Positions 26,284 to 34,765 of a DNA stretch of 64,000 bases are shown piece by piece. The position numbers were made by a program, and so were the translations under genes. Under the pieces are notes generated by a model that saw only the letters and a program-made list of their open reading frames with translations, searched no databases and was not told the origin of the DNA. The stretch's first letter is position 1. Every line of letters starts with the position of its first letter. This stretch comes from Arthrobacter echini (GTDB taxonomy: Bacteria > Actinomycetota > Actinomycetes > Actinomycetales > Micrococcaceae). The stretch covers positions 80,297 through 144,296 of the forward strand of contig NZ_SSWH01000009.1 in NCBI RefSeq assembly GCF_004803505.1. The letters run 5' to 3'.

Positions 26284-27711
26284 ATGCCGCAGCACCCATC
26301 CCGTACCGACGACACCAGCTACGCGAGGACGTGGCCCGAGGGCTTCCTGTGGGGCTCGGCCACCGCTGCGGCGCAGGTCGAGGGCGCCGGCCACAGCGGC
26401 GGCAAGGAGGACTCCATCTGGGATGCCTTCGCCCGCCTGCCCGGCGCCACCGCCGACGGTGAAACCCCGGAGGACGCCGTGCAGCACTACCAGCGCATGC
26501 CGGAGGACGTGGCGATCATGAGGCAGTTGGGACTGAATTCCTACCGATTCTCGACGAGCTGGTCCCGTGTGCGTCCGGGCGACCGGGCTCCGAACGCCGT
26601 AGGCCTCGATTTCTACTCGCGCCTCGTGGACGAGTTGCTCGATGCGGGGATCCTCCCCTGGTTGACGCTCTATCACTGGGACCTCCCGCAGGCGCTCGAG
26701 GAGAAGGGCGGCTGGGCCAACCGCGACACCGCCTACCGCTTCGTCGAGTACGCCGATGATGTCTACTCAGCACTCGGGGACCGCGTTCAGCACTGGACCA
26801 CCTTCAACGAACCGTTCTGCTCGTCGCTGCTCGGTTACGCCGCCGGCGTTCACGCTCCCGGCCGTCAGGAGCCATGCGCAGCCGTCGCAGCCATACACCA
26901 TCAGCATCTCGCCCACGGCCTGGCGGTCGATGGGCTGCGTTCCCGTGGCGCCCGGCATCTCGGGATCACCCTCAATCTCAGCAACTCGATCCCGCGCGAC
27001 GCCGCGGACCCCATCGACCTCGACGCCGCGCGCCGTTTCGACTCGCTGCAGAACCGGGTCTTCCTCGATCCGATCCTCCGGGGCGCCTACCCGGACGACA
27101 CCCTCGCCGACCTCGAACAGTTCGGACTGCGGGAGCTCATCCGGCCCGGGGACCTGGACATCATCGGCACTCCGATCGACTTCCTCGGCGTGAACCACTA
27201 CCACGACGACCTCGTCAGCGGTCACCCCACGGACGAGGACGGCGACTCTCACGCGGGCGGCGCGCCGCGCCCGACGTCGTCGCCCTGGATCGGTTCGGAG
27301 GACCTCGCCTTCCCCAGCCGGGGCCTGCCGCGCACCGCCATGAACTGGGAGGTCAATCCGGACGGTCTGCGGACGCTCCTCGTGCGCCTCGGCGAGGAGT
27401 ACGAGGGCCTCCCGCCGCTCTACGTCACCGAGAACGGTGCGGCGTACGACGACGTCGTCGCTCCCGACGGAGCGGTCCACGATCCCGAGCGGACAGCGTT
27501 CATCCTGGACCACGTCGCAGCCGTCGGGGACGCGATCGACCAGGGCGCCGACGTGCGCGGCTACTTCGTCTGGTCCCTGCTCGACAACTTCGAGTGGTCC
27601 TGGGGCTACGGCAAGCGCTTCGGGGTGGTGCGCGTCGACTACGGGACCTGCGAGCGCACGGTCAAGGACAGCGGTCTGGCCTACGCACGGATGATCGCCG
27701 CGACGAGATGA
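26284..27711 (+). CDS. Glycoside hydrolase family 1 beta-glucosidase
   Basis: A cytoplasmic 475-residue GH1 enzyme. The acid/base Glu is E176 in HWTTFNEPFCS, and the nucleophile is E383 in LYVTENGAAYDD. Other landmarks are FLWGSATAAAQVEGA and SYRFSTSWSRVRP. The likely role is splitting beta-glucosides that enter the cell. The ATG at 26284 is 13 nt after GGAAGGA, which is long. A GTG at 26274 has ideal spacing but lies in another frame, ending at 26462, so the 5' end may carry a small indel. It lies between repeat copies 2 and 3. Confidence 0.93.
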   Translation: MPQHPSRTDDTSYARTWPEGFLWGSATAAAQVEGAGHSGGKEDSIWDAFARLPGATADGETPEDAVQHYQRMPEDVAIMRQLGLNSYRFSTSWSRVRPGDRAPNAVGLDFYSRLVDELLDAGILPWLTLYHWDLPQALEEKGGWANRDTAYRFVEYADDVYSALGDRVQHWTTFNEPFCSSLLGYAAGVHAPGRQEPCAAVAAIHHQHLAHGLAVDGLRSRGARHLGITLNLSNSIPRDAADPIDLDAARRFDSLQNRVFLDPILRGAYPDDTLADLEQFGLRELIRPGDLDIIGTPIDFLGVNHYHDDLVSGHPTDEDGDSHAGGAPRPTSSPWIGSEDLAFPSRGLPRTAMNWEVNPDGLRTLLVRLGEEYEGLPPLYVTENGAAYDDVVAPDGAVHDPERTAFILDHVAAVGDAIDQGADVRGYFVWSLLDNFEWSWGYGKRFGVVRVDYGTCERTVKDSGLAYARMIAATR

Positions 27712-27748
27712 CCCTCACCGGACGCTGCCATGGCCTGCGTGGTACCGC

Positions 27749-27833
27749 ATCCGGGGTCTTCGAAGGCGTGCCGGGCTGTTCGGGCGGCGTGTCGCGGACC
27801 GACACGCTGAAGGTGACGCCGAAGTCCCCGAGA
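27749..27833 (+). repeat. 85-nt palindromic element, copy 3
   Basis: The left arm is ATCCGGGG (27749-27756). The inner arms are GGCGTGTC (27786-27793) and GACACGCT (27801-27808). The right arm position is CCCCGAGA (27826-27833), a partial match. Spacers are 29, 7 and 17 nt. It ends 76 nt before nadE, in the same orientation. The 29-nt spacer is very close to that of copy 2 (both begin TCTTCGAAG). Confidence 0.85.
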
Positions 27834-27909
27834 CCGGAACGCACGCCCCTCGGAATGGCTCCTGCGGGGTTGTAACGGCGAGGAAATCCGGCCCGAGTAG
27901 CCTAGGAGC

Positions 27910-28737
27910 ATGCGTGAGACACAGGCACAGATCATCCGGGCCATGGGCGTCAAGCCGACCATCGACCCCTCGGCGGAGATCCGCCGCAGGGTCCGGTTCC
28001 TGAAGGACTACGTCGATGCCACGGGGACGCGCGGGTTCGTCCTGGGTATCAGTGGCGGCCTCGACTCCACGCTCGCCGGCAGACTCGCCCAGCTCGCCGT
28101 CGACGAATTGCGCGCCGAAGGAATGGACGCCGACTTCATCGCAGTACGGCTTCCCTACCAGGTGCAGCACGACGAGGACGACGCGCAGGCTGCCCTGGCC
28201 TTCATCCAGCCGCGGACGTCGCAGGTGTTCAATGTGGGACCAGCCGTCGACGGCATCCAGCAGGAGTACACCGCCGCGACGGGCGAGCCGATCTCCGACT
28301 TCACCAAGGGCAATGCGAAGGCGCGGGTGCGCATGGTGGCCCAGTACGCGATCGCGGGGCAGCAGAATCTCGTGGTCGTCGGGACGGATCACGGTGCCGA
28401 GTCCGTCACGGGCTTCTTCACGAAGTTCGGCGACGGCGGAGCCGACATCCTCCCGCTCCACGGCCTGAACAAGCGCCAGAACCGCGCGCTGCTCAGGGAA
28501 CTCGGCGCACCTGCGGCGCTCGCCGACAAGGTCCCCACCGCCGATCTCCTGGACGTTTCTCCCGGGCGGAGCGACGAGCAGGAGCTCGGACTCGGCTACG
28601 ACCAGATCGACGACTACCTCGAGGGACGCGAGGTGCCCGTGGAGGTCGCCGAGGCGATCGAGCACCGCTACCGCATCTCACGGCACAAGCGCACGCTACC
28701 CGTGACCGTCTCCGATTCCTGGTGGCGGGAGGAGTAA
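27910..28737 (+). CDS. nadE: Ammonia-dependent NAD+ synthetase
   Basis: Amidates nicotinic acid adenine dinucleotide to NAD using ATP and ammonia. The 275-residue size fits the homodimeric ammonia-dependent type with no glutaminase domain. The ATP-pyrophosphatase loop is [14 protein letters not shown] (residues 44-57). Other blocks are [16 protein letters not shown] and [20 protein letters not shown], and the C-terminus ends [26 protein letters not shown] precedes the ATG. It is followed by xth, which starts 23 nt after the nadE stop. Confidence 0.96.
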   Translation: MRETQAQIIRAMGVKPTIDPSAEIRRRVRFLKDYVDATGTRGFVLGISGGLDSTLAGRLAQLAVDELRAEGMDADFIAVRLPYQVQHDEDDAQAALAFIQPRTSQVFNVGPAVDGIQQEYTAATGEPISDFTKGNAKARVRMVAQYAIAGQQNLVVVGTDHGAESVTGFFTKFGDGGADILPLHGLNKRQNRALLRELGAPAALADKVPTADLLDVSPGRSDEQELGLGYDQIDDYLEGREVPVEVAEAIEHRYRISRHKRTLPVTVSDSWWREE

Positions 28738-28760
28738 CCGCCGTTGGTACCGTAGGAAGC

Positions 28761-29570
28761 GTGAAGATCGCGACCTGGAACGTCAACTCCCTCCGTGCCC
28801 GAGCAGACCGCGTCGAGGCCTGGCTCGGGCGCTCCGACGTCGACGTCCTGGCCATCCAGGAGACGAAGTGCAAGGACGAGAACTTCCCCTGGGACCTGTT
28901 CGAGAACAGCGGCTTCGAGGTGGCGCACTTCGGCTTCAGCCAGTGGAACGGCGTGGCCATCGCATCCCGCGTGGGGCTCGAGGACGTGATGCGCACCTTC
29001 CCCGACCAGCCCGCGTTCGGCAAGCCGGGCCAGGACGCCGTGCAGGAGGCCCGTGCCATCGGCGCCACCTGCGGGGGTGTGCGCGTATGGAGCCTCTACG
29101 TGCCGAACGGGCGGGCACTTGATGATCCGCACATGCCCTACAAGATCGAGTGGTTGAGCACCCTTCGCGCTCACGCGCAGCAGTGGGTCGCGGAGGAGCC
29201 TCGAGCCCAGATCGCTCTCATGGGTGACTGGAACGTCGCACCGCAGGACGAGGACGTGTGGGACATCGACCTCTTCGTCAACGGCGGGTACACCCATGTC
29301 AGCCCCCCGGAGCGGGAGGCCTTCCAGTCGTTCCTCGACTCCGGCTTCGCGGATCTGGCGCGCCCTTTCACGCCGGGACCGGGGCTCTACACATACTGGG
29401 ACTACAAGCAGCTGCGATTCCCCAAGAAGGAGGGTATGCGCATCGACTTCGTACTGGGCTCCCCCGCCCTGGCCGAGCGCACCACGGGAGCCTTCGTGGA
29501 CCGTGAGGAACGCAAGGGCAAGGGTGCATCGGACCACGCGCCCGTCGTCGTGGAACTCAGCGGGTGGTGA
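28761..29570 (+). CDS. xth: Exodeoxyribonuclease III
   Basis: AP endonuclease / 3'-5' exonuclease of base excision repair, 269 residues. I placed the start at the GTG at 28761, which has AGGAAG 3 nt upstream and begins VKIATWNVNSLRARADRVEA, as in the family. The frame is open back into nadE. Catalytic landmarks are AIQETKCKDENFP (metal-binding Glu), LMGDWNVAPQDEDVWD (Asp-Asn), RIDFVLGSPAL, and the closing GASDHAPVVVEL with the catalytic Asp-His. It follows nadE and overlaps the next gene by 7 nt, so the three form one operon. Confidence 0.95.
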   Translation: MKIATWNVNSLRARADRVEAWLGRSDVDVLAIQETKCKDENFPWDLFENSGFEVAHFGFSQWNGVAIASRVGLEDVMRTFPDQPAFGKPGQDAVQEARAIGATCGGVRVWSLYVPNGRALDDPHMPYKIEWLSTLRAHAQQWVAEEPRAQIALMGDWNVAPQDEDVWDIDLFVNGGYTHVSPPEREAFQSFLDSGFADLARPFTPGPGLYTYWDYKQLRFPKKEGMRIDFVLGSPALAERTTGAFVDREERKGKGASDHAPVVVELSGW

Positions 29571-30412
29571 CCATTTCCGGCAGCGCCCAGGTGTTCCCCT
29601 ACGTCTCCCATCTTCGCGTCTACGAGCCGCTCGAGGCGTTCTCGGATGCGCAGCAGCTGGCGATCCTCGCCCAGCGCACGCGGGAACGCAGCGAGACGGA
29701 TGCGATCGAGCACGAGCAGTCCCTGCGCCGCATCCTGCGGACCATCTCGGATCCGTTCCCCCACCACGAGCCGGACCTCATGCGCATCACCCATTTCCCC
29801 ACGTCGAACGGCTCGACGACGCCCTATTACTGCCCCAACCAGCTCGCCGTCCGGACGGCACTGGCGGCGGAGTCGCTCGACCAGAGCCTGCGCGGCCCGC
29901 TGATCGACGTCCTGGTGCCGGAGGTCGCCCGCGAGGCACATCAGGCCCGGCTCGATCCGGAGACCTTCGCCGACTCCGTCGCCAAACTGCACACCCGGTC
30001 GGCCACCTGGGGGGTCCCCTTCGCCTGGTTCGCGCTGATCCACGAGGACGATCTCACCGAGGTGGTCGAGGACGAGGATCGCGTGACGACGGTGCGGATC
30101 ACCGCGAGGATCGGCGACTGCATCGACCGCGGAAAGCGCTCGATCGCGCACCTCGCCGTTGCCGCACCCGAGATGGATCTGTTCGACGAGATCACCGAGC
30201 TCGTCGAGTGGCTCGGGATCTTCCGGCGGGACGCCGTGGTGGAGGTGGACTACGGCCCGGTGGCCGAGCGCGTGTTCCCTGACGACTCCCCCTCGGACGT
30301 CAGGCTGGGCATCGAGAGTCTCGCCGAGGCGGACATGCTGGGCGCTGCGGCCGCCTACCGCCGCCTGGCATCACGGTGGATCCCCATCCGCCAGCTCGCC
30401 CGCGCCTCCTGA
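29564..30412 (+). CDS. Conserved actinobacterial protein of unknown function
   Basis: A 282-residue soluble protein starting with GTG at 29564, 7 nt inside the end of xth, so it is translationally coupled. It contains VFPYVSHLRVYEPLEAFSDA near the N-terminus, TSNGSTTPYYCPNQLAVRTA, SATWGVPFAWFALIHEDDL and a C-terminal helical part. I have seen this type of protein in actinobacterial genomes but know no function. The position behind xth hints at a housekeeping rather than accessory role. Confidence 0.7.
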   Translation: MVTISGSAQVFPYVSHLRVYEPLEAFSDAQQLAILAQRTRERSETDAIEHEQSLRRILRTISDPFPHHEPDLMRITHFPTSNGSTTPYYCPNQLAVRTALAAESLDQSLRGPLIDVLVPEVAREAHQARLDPETFADSVAKLHTRSATWGVPFAWFALIHEDDLTEVVEDEDRVTTVRITARIGDCIDRGKRSIAHLAVAAPEMDLFDEITELVEWLGIFRRDAVVEVDYGPVAERVFPDDSPSDVRLGIESLAEADMLGAAAAYRRLASRWIPIRQLARAS

Positions 30413-30443
30413 CGTCCTCGCCCACGAGGATTCCGGTCCAGTC

Positions 30444-30935
30444 TCAGTGACGGGTGCAGTGATGCTCGAGCCAGTCCTCCACCGGCTCCATGGCCTCCCG
30501 GAACGCCTTCTCGTCGAAAGTACCCGAGCCCGACGGCGGAGCCTCCGCTGAGTGCGCGAGCGTGGTGAAGTCGTCGTGCAGGTCGGCGGGGAGCTTGTCC
30601 CGGAGCTCGAGGAGCTGCTGCTCGAGCTCCATCAGCTGCTGCCGGTCCGCACCGGCACGCAGACTCAGCGGCGCCAGCGTGGCCGTGCTCAGCCCTCCTG
30701 CCACGAGCACGCAGTGTCCGGACGCCTCGGCGTCCCCGGTGCTCCGTATCCCATCCTGGTCGGCTCCTGCGGGGCGGTTCCGCTCTCCCCTCGGGGAACC
30801 GGTGGCTTCCGGCGATGGATGCACGTGCGCGGGCATCGTGAGCATCGTCTCCGCCGGCGTCGTCGATTCCCGGCTGCACCCCGTGAGAGACACGGCGACC
30901 ACGCAGAGGCCGGCCACGGAATACAGGAGTCTCAC
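30444..30935 (-). CDS. Lipoprotein of unknown function
   Basis: Started at the GTG at 30935 because GAGAGGG lies 5 nt upstream; 163 residues. The signal peptide VRLLYSVAGLCVVAVSLTGC has a lipobox ending at Cys20. A Ser/Thr/Pro-rich linker follows. The remainder is helical, with LMELEQQLLELRDKLPADLH, a possible coiled coil, and AFREAMEPVEDWLEHHCTRH at the end. No known domain is recognised. It is an outer-face membrane lipoprotein. Confidence 0.65.
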   Translation of the reverse strand: MRLLYSVAGLCVVAVSLTGCSRESTTPAETMLTMPAHVHPSPEATGSPRGERNRPAGADQDGIRSTGDAEASGHCVLVAGGLSTATLAPLSLRAGADRQQLMELEQQLLELRDKLPADLHDDFTTLAHSAEAPPSGSGTFDEKAFREAMEPVEDWLEHHCTRH

Positions 30936-31121
30936 TGGAACCCTCTCGTCTCGATGCAGCCGAACCATGCCTGACCCACGCGTCCTACTCCGGAGATGCT
31001 GCGGCACCGGGCGCCGGGTGCGGCCTCCGCTGCTGGAACACCACCCGCCGAGATCCTACGGGGCCAACCCCCGGGTTGGCTGGAAGGCGGAGGCGGTCGC
31101 GCTACCGGGGCCCGGCACGAA

Positions 31122-31156
31122 AAAACCCCGCGTTCCATGGGGAACAACGGGGTTTT
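31122..31156 (-). terminator. Rho-independent terminator of the tRNA cluster
   Basis: On the minus strand AAAACCCCG (31156-31148) pairs with CGGGGTTTT (31130-31122), with an inner GTTCC/GGAAC stem, and a T-run continues into the following bases. It lies just past the 3' end of tRNA-Phe. A-rich flanks on the other side would allow two-way activity. Confidence 0.85.
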
Positions 31157-31159
31157 CAG

Positions 31160-31235
31160 TGGTGGCTCCGACCGGCGTCGATCCGGTGACCTTTCGATTT
31201 TCAGTCGAACGCTCTACCAACTGAGCTACAGAGCC
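31160..31235 (-). tRNA. tRNA-Phe (anticodon GAA)
   Basis: The minus strand begins GGCTCTGTAGCTCAGTTGGT and ends GTCGGAGCCACCA, so CCA is encoded. The anticodon loop is CTGAAAA with GAA, flanked by CGA/TCG strands. It is 76 nt long and last in the Glu-Asp-Phe cluster, just before the terminator. Confidence 0.95.
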
Positions 31236-31305
31236 TTGCGACCATCATGCCGATGATCACCGTATCCAGCCCGACCGGCTCCCCGGGGGGACCCAGTCGC
31301 CTGAG

Positions 31306-31379
31306 CGACCCTGACGGGACTTGAACCCGCGACCTCCGCCGTGACAGGGCGGCGCGCTAACCAACTGCGCTACAGGGCC
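31306..31379 (-). tRNA. tRNA-Asp (anticodon GTC)
   Basis: The minus strand begins GGCCCTGTAGCGCAGTTGGT and ends GTCAGGGTCG. The anticodon loop is CTGTCAC with GTC. It is 74 nt long, and CCA is not encoded. It is the middle gene of the cluster; the 70-nt gap to tRNA-Phe is typical of processed spacers. Confidence 0.95.
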
Positions 31380-31467
31380 TTGCTAACTTCATGTGCCGTT
31401 TTGCACGAGCTTCAGCCTACCAGCACTTCGTCCTTCAGTTCGACCGCCCGCGAGGGCTGCTCGTGCG

Positions 31468-31540
31468 TACCCCCAACGGGATTCGAACCCGTGCCGCCGC
31501 CGTGAAAGGGCGGTGTCCTAGGCCGCTAGACGATGGGGGC
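31468..31540 (-). tRNA. tRNA-Glu (anticodon TTC)
   Basis: The minus strand begins GCCCCCATCGTCTAGCGGCC and ends CCGTTGGGGGTA. The anticodon loop is CTTTCAC with TTC. It is 73 nt without encoded CCA. It is the first gene of the Glu-Asp-Phe cluster, which is conserved in actinobacteria. Confidence 0.95.
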
Positions 31541-31553
31541 CCGGACCTACAGA

Positions 31554-31582
31554 ACTATAGGTCCACATGATGGCTTACACAA
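31554..31582 (-). promoter_or_regulatory. Promoter of the tRNA Glu-Asp-Phe cluster
   Basis: On the minus strand TTGTGT (31582-31577), a 17-nt spacer and TATAGT (31559-31554) form a good sigma-70-type promoter, 13 nt before the mature tRNA-Glu 5' end. The inverted repeat GGACCTA (31543-31549) / TAGGTCC (31558-31564) brackets the -10 box and start site. Confidence 0.7.
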
Positions 31583-31678
31583 AATCACCACCCCTCACAT
31601 CGTTCCGCACGCAACTTCGTAGGGCGACCCTGCCATGCCGAGGGCAGCAGCACGGCTGCACTCTGTACGATCAGGGGC

Positions 31679-32050
31679 GTGCCTTTCGAGATGAGCCTGC
31701 CCGAGTTCGAGGAGGCGGTCGACGACGCGATCGACCGTATTCCGGACGACCTCGCCCAGGCCATGGACAATGTGGGCATCTTCGTGGTGGAGGAGTACGA
31801 ACCCGGACCGGGTGAGCCAGCGGACACGCAACTGCTCGGACTCTACGAGGGAACTCCGCTGACCGAACGTGACGGCTGGTGGGACGCCGGCTCGCTGCCG
31901 GATCGCATCAGCATCTTCCGAGGACCGCTGATGAGGCTGTGCGGCTCACGGGAAGAACTCGTGGAGGAGATCCTGGTGACCGTCGTCCACGAGATAGCCC
32001 ATCACTTCGGCATATCCGACGAGCGCCTCCATGAGCTCGGGTGGGGCTGA
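31679..32050 (+). CDS. Small zincin-type metallopeptidase family protein
   Basis: A 123-residue protein starting with GTG at 31679. The zinc site is VVHEIAHHFGISDERLHELG, an HExxHxxG motif with H104, E105 and H108. MSLPEFEEAVDDAIDRIPDD at the N-terminus is typical of this compact bacterial minimal-zincin family. No signal peptide is present, so it is cytoplasmic. The substrate is unknown, and proteolytic activity has rarely been shown in the family. It lies between the tRNA cluster and a convergent USP gene. Confidence 0.88.
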   Translation: MPFEMSLPEFEEAVDDAIDRIPDDLAQAMDNVGIFVVEEYEPGPGEPADTQLLGLYEGTPLTERDGWWDAGSLPDRISIFRGPLMRLCGSREELVEEILVTVVHEIAHHFGISDERLHELGWG

Positions 32051-32057
32051 GCATCCG

Positions 32058-33077
32058 CTAGCGGCCCGGAGCGATCATGGGCCCGAAGGAGTCACGGGTC
32101 TCGAGTCGGGGATCCGCCTTGTCCGGCACCACGAGCACCGGTCCGCGTGCGTGGTGCAGGACGCCCTGGCTGGTCGAGCCCAGGAGCATGCCGGTGAAGC
32201 CACCGCGTCCGCGCGTGCCGACGACGAGCAGTTCCGAGGTCGCGGATGCCTCGATGAGTACCTCTGCCGGAGCTCCGTCGACGAGGTTCACCTGGATGTC
32301 GACGTCCGGGAAGTGGCTCTTCAGCCATTCCTGGCCGGCCTTGAGCTGCACGGCGAGATCGGCGTGGAGTGCCTCCCTGTCCACCGGTGCGGGAACCCAG
32401 GAGAGTGATCCGCTGAATGGCGCCACCGAACAGATCACCCGCAGGGCCAGCCCTCTCGACCTGGCCTCCTCGGCGGCGACCAGGGACGCCATCCGTGCCT
32501 GCTCCGAGCCGTCCACGCCGACCACCACGATCGGCTCGACGGCGCCGGGGGCTGTCGGAGCGCCCTTGCCCGTATCCGCTCCGAGCTCCGGATGCCCGAG
32601 GCGGGCGCCGGAACAGATCGGGATGATCGCCGTCGGGCATTTGGCGTGCGCGGGCAGTGCGCTGCTCACCGACCCGAGCAGGCGACCGACGAAGCCACCA
32701 CGGCCGCGCGACCCGACCACCATGAGCTCGGCCTGCTCGGAGAGGTCCAGGAGTACCCCCGCCGCGTCCCCTGTCTCGATCCTGGGCTGGACGTCCAGGT
32801 CCCTGCCCTCCAGATGCGACAGAGCGGCATCCAGGACCGTTCGTGCGCTGTCCCTGATGACGTCGTCGTCGACCGTTGCGTAGCCGGCGTCCATGCTCGA
32901 CGCCGCGAACACGGGGACGGTGTAGGCCGTGACCACGTACAACGGAGTCCGGCGTTCCTCCGCCTCGGCGGCCGCCCATAGCAGGGCGCACGTGCTCTGG
33001 TCCGAGCCGTCCACTCCCACGACGATCCCATGCTGCTCCGGCGTCCGTGACGATCCTGCTACATACCCGTTGCCCAC
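32058..33077 (-). CDS. Tandem-domain universal stress protein
   Basis: A 339-residue protein with two UspA domains. The start is the GTG at 33077, chosen because GGGAGG lies 7 nt upstream. The first domain starts GIVVGVDGSDQSTCALLWAA and ends with the ATP loop VVGSRGRGGFVGRLLGSVSS. The second starts VVVGVDGSEQARMASLVAAE and ends VVGTRGRGGFTGMLLGSTSQ. Both loops keep the G-x2-G-x9-G-S/T nucleotide-binding pattern, so it probably binds ATP. It is convergent with the metallopeptidase and divergent from the FAD-like gene. Confidence 0.92.
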   Translation of the reverse strand: MGNGYVAGSSRTPEQHGIVVGVDGSDQSTCALLWAAAEAEERRTPLYVVTAYTVPVFAASSMDAGYATVDDDVIRDSARTVLDAALSHLEGRDLDVQPRIETGDAAGVLLDLSEQAELMVVGSRGRGGFVGRLLGSVSSALPAHAKCPTAIIPICSGARLGHPELGADTGKGAPTAPGAVEPIVVVGVDGSEQARMASLVAAEEARSRGLALRVICSVAPFSGSLSWVPAPVDREALHADLAVQLKAGQEWLKSHFPDVDIQVNLVDGAPAEVLIEASATSELLVVGTRGRGGFTGMLLGSTSQGVLHHARGPVLVVPDKADPRLETRDSFGPMIAPGR

Positions 33078-33239
33078 GACAGGCCTCCCTCGGTCGCGTG
33101 TGCCCACCGCCTCTCGCGGCCGGTCCCCCATTTGTACTGCACAGCCGATGATCGGTCTATTCAGTGACCGAAAAGTTATATAGGCTGCAATGACCCGTAG
33201 CGGGGGCCGTCCAGCTGGATGTGATACCGCTATGTAGTG

Positions 33240-33302
33240 CTCTTGGTTGACCCGTTCGCAATCAAGAGTCCGTGCGGCCCGGAAGAGGCGCCGGGCCGCA
33301 CG
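33240..33302 (+). promoter_or_regulatory. Two-hairpin leader upstream of the FAD-binding-like gene
   Basis: CGTGCGGCCCGG (33271-33282) pairs perfectly with CCGGGCCGCACG (33291-33302) around an 8-nt loop. Just upstream, CTCTTG (33240-33245) pairs with CAAGAG (33263-33268). The pair lies 30 nt before the start codon at 33332. It may be a leader attenuator or a terminator; no T-tract follows. Confidence 0.6.
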
Positions 33303-33331
33303 GGACCATGGCTTTCCTGTGGAGGTACCAG

Positions 33332-33985
33332 GTGAATCACCTGCCGTTCAACGCTGCCCGCGGTGATTCGGCTGCGCCCGGATCAGCAGAGCAGACGACC
33401 ACCGTGGTTGTCGGCTCGGGTCTTTCCGGCCTCGCGGTCGCCAGTGAACTGAGCCGACGCGGAGTCGAGTCGATCGTCGTCGAAGCCCTGGAGTGCTCGG
33501 ATTCCGGCACCATGCGTACGGTGATGACCGACGCCACCTCCCTGTCCGAACGCAACGAACTCATGCGGCTCCTGCGCGGCTATGCCTCGTCCCATGAACT
33601 CGACATCCGCCAGAGCACCGTTGCGGAGCAGTTGAGCATCATCGGCCACCCCTCGCTGATCACCTCGTCGATAGGGCGCAAGCAGTGGGCCGTGCAGACG
33701 CGCGACGGCGTCCTGCTCGCCGATCACATCGTGCTCACCAAGTACCCGCTGAACGAACTGCGCCGATTCCTCCGGTCCCTCGGAGTCACGATCGGCAAGA
33801 ATCTGAAGGCGACACTGGGCCCGATAGGCCTTCACCTGATCGGGGTCGGCGAACCGCTGACCCCTACGACGCGCGAGATCGTGCGGCAGGCCAAACTGGT
33901 CAGCGACACCATCGCCGCAGAGGGCCCGGCGCCGCTCAACTGCCTCGTGCCGCCCGAGGCAGGTACCGCTCCGCTGACTGCCTGA
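33332..33985 (+). CDS. Short NAD(P)/FAD-binding Rossmann protein
   Basis: Started at the GTG at 33332, with GGAGG 6 nt upstream; 217 residues. The dinucleotide-binding motif is VVVGSGLSGLAVASELSRRG followed by VESIVVEA, the beta-alpha-beta unit of FAD-dependent oxidoreductases. The rest is shorter than the substrate and cap domains of known flavoprotein oxidases and has no second glycine-rich motif. It may be a reduced or regulatory member. VNHLPFNAARGDSAAPGSAE at the N-terminus carries no signal peptide. Function unknown. Confidence 0.7.
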   Translation: MNHLPFNAARGDSAAPGSAEQTTTVVVGSGLSGLAVASELSRRGVESIVVEALECSDSGTMRTVMTDATSLSERNELMRLLRGYASSHELDIRQSTVAEQLSIIGHPSLITSSIGRKQWAVQTRDGVLLADHIVLTKYPLNELRRFLRSLGVTIGKNLKATLGPIGLHLIGVGEPLTPTTREIVRQAKLVSDTIAAEGPAPLNCLVPPEAGTAPLTA

Positions 33986-33993
33986 GGCCGGTA

Positions 33994-34614
33994 CTACCTG
34001 TTTCGGAGCCGCCTGCGTGCCGAGAAGGCCAGGACGCCGACGATCACCACGAGGGCAGCGATCATCAGCACGATGCTCCAGGGGAAGTCGCTGACCCCGG
34101 CCGTCGGGGTGACCTCGGCCGGATCCTCCTGCACGTCGACCGGCTCGGGCGTGGAGATCGAGTCCAGTGCCGCCGTCGAGCCCTGCTGCGCCGTGAAGGA
34201 GAAAACCCCTTCGATGGGGTGGGAGTCCGAGCTCACCACCCGCCAGGAGACGGTGTAGTCGCCCGCCGGCGCACCGGCGCGCAGGGACTGCGTGGCCGTG
34301 CGGTCGACGATCTCCACGGGGCCCTCCGCCCAGTCCTCACCGGACTCGTCGAGAACCTGAATCTGCGCACCGATCCCGGAGGGCACGTTGCTGAAGCTCA
34401 GCTCCAGGCTCGGCGGGAGTACCTCGACGGCGGCCCCGTCCGCCGGATCGGTGCCGGTCAGCTCGTCGTGCGCGCTCGCCGCGCCACCCGCGCCGAGGAG
34501 CATCGCCAGCGCCAGGAACATGGCGCAGCAGCAGGAGAGCAGTACCCGGACAGGACGACGGCGCGCGCTCGCGGGAGACGACGCGCGCGGTGGGCGAAGC
34601 AGGAGATCAACCAT
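33994..34614 (-). CDS. CopC-domain copper resistance protein, membrane anchored
   Basis: A 206-residue exported protein. The signal peptide is LLSCCCAMFLALAMLLGAGG and mature protein starts near ASAHDELTGTDPADGAAVE. That His-1 and the later SSDSHPIEGVFSF are the CopC copper-ligand positions. A single domain (about residues 49-145) is followed by an acidic linker and a C-terminal helix FPWSIVLMIAALVVIVGVLA with a basic tail. It probably binds Cu(II) outside the membrane. No CopD gene is adjacent, unlike the usual copCD pairing. Confidence 0.9.
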   Translation of the reverse strand: MVDLLLRPPRASSPASARRRPVRVLLSCCCAMFLALAMLLGAGGAASAHDELTGTDPADGAAVEVLPPSLELSFSNVPSGIGAQIQVLDESGEDWAEGPVEIVDRTATQSLRAGAPAGDYTVSWRVVSSDSHPIEGVFSFTAQQGSTAALDSISTPEPVDVQEDPAEVTPTAGVSDFPWSIVLMIAALVVIVGVLAFSARRRLRNR

Positions 34615-34765
34615 GCTGCCAACCCTACGCGGAAGACCTGGGCCGCGGCCCTACCGCTCAGCGTTCCCGCAGCCGTCCCGGCCGGTCGTCGCGGACTCCG
34701 GCTCGCGAACGGGCCGCGATACGCTGTACGACGACGATCACCGCCCCTTCCGCCCGAGGATTCCG

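Noticed and set aside
31073..31083. CCAACCCCCGGGTTGG stem near the tRNA terminator as a second terminator
   Set aside because: It is short, has no T-tract, and the AAAACCCCG/CGGGGTTTT hairpin next to it is far stronger.
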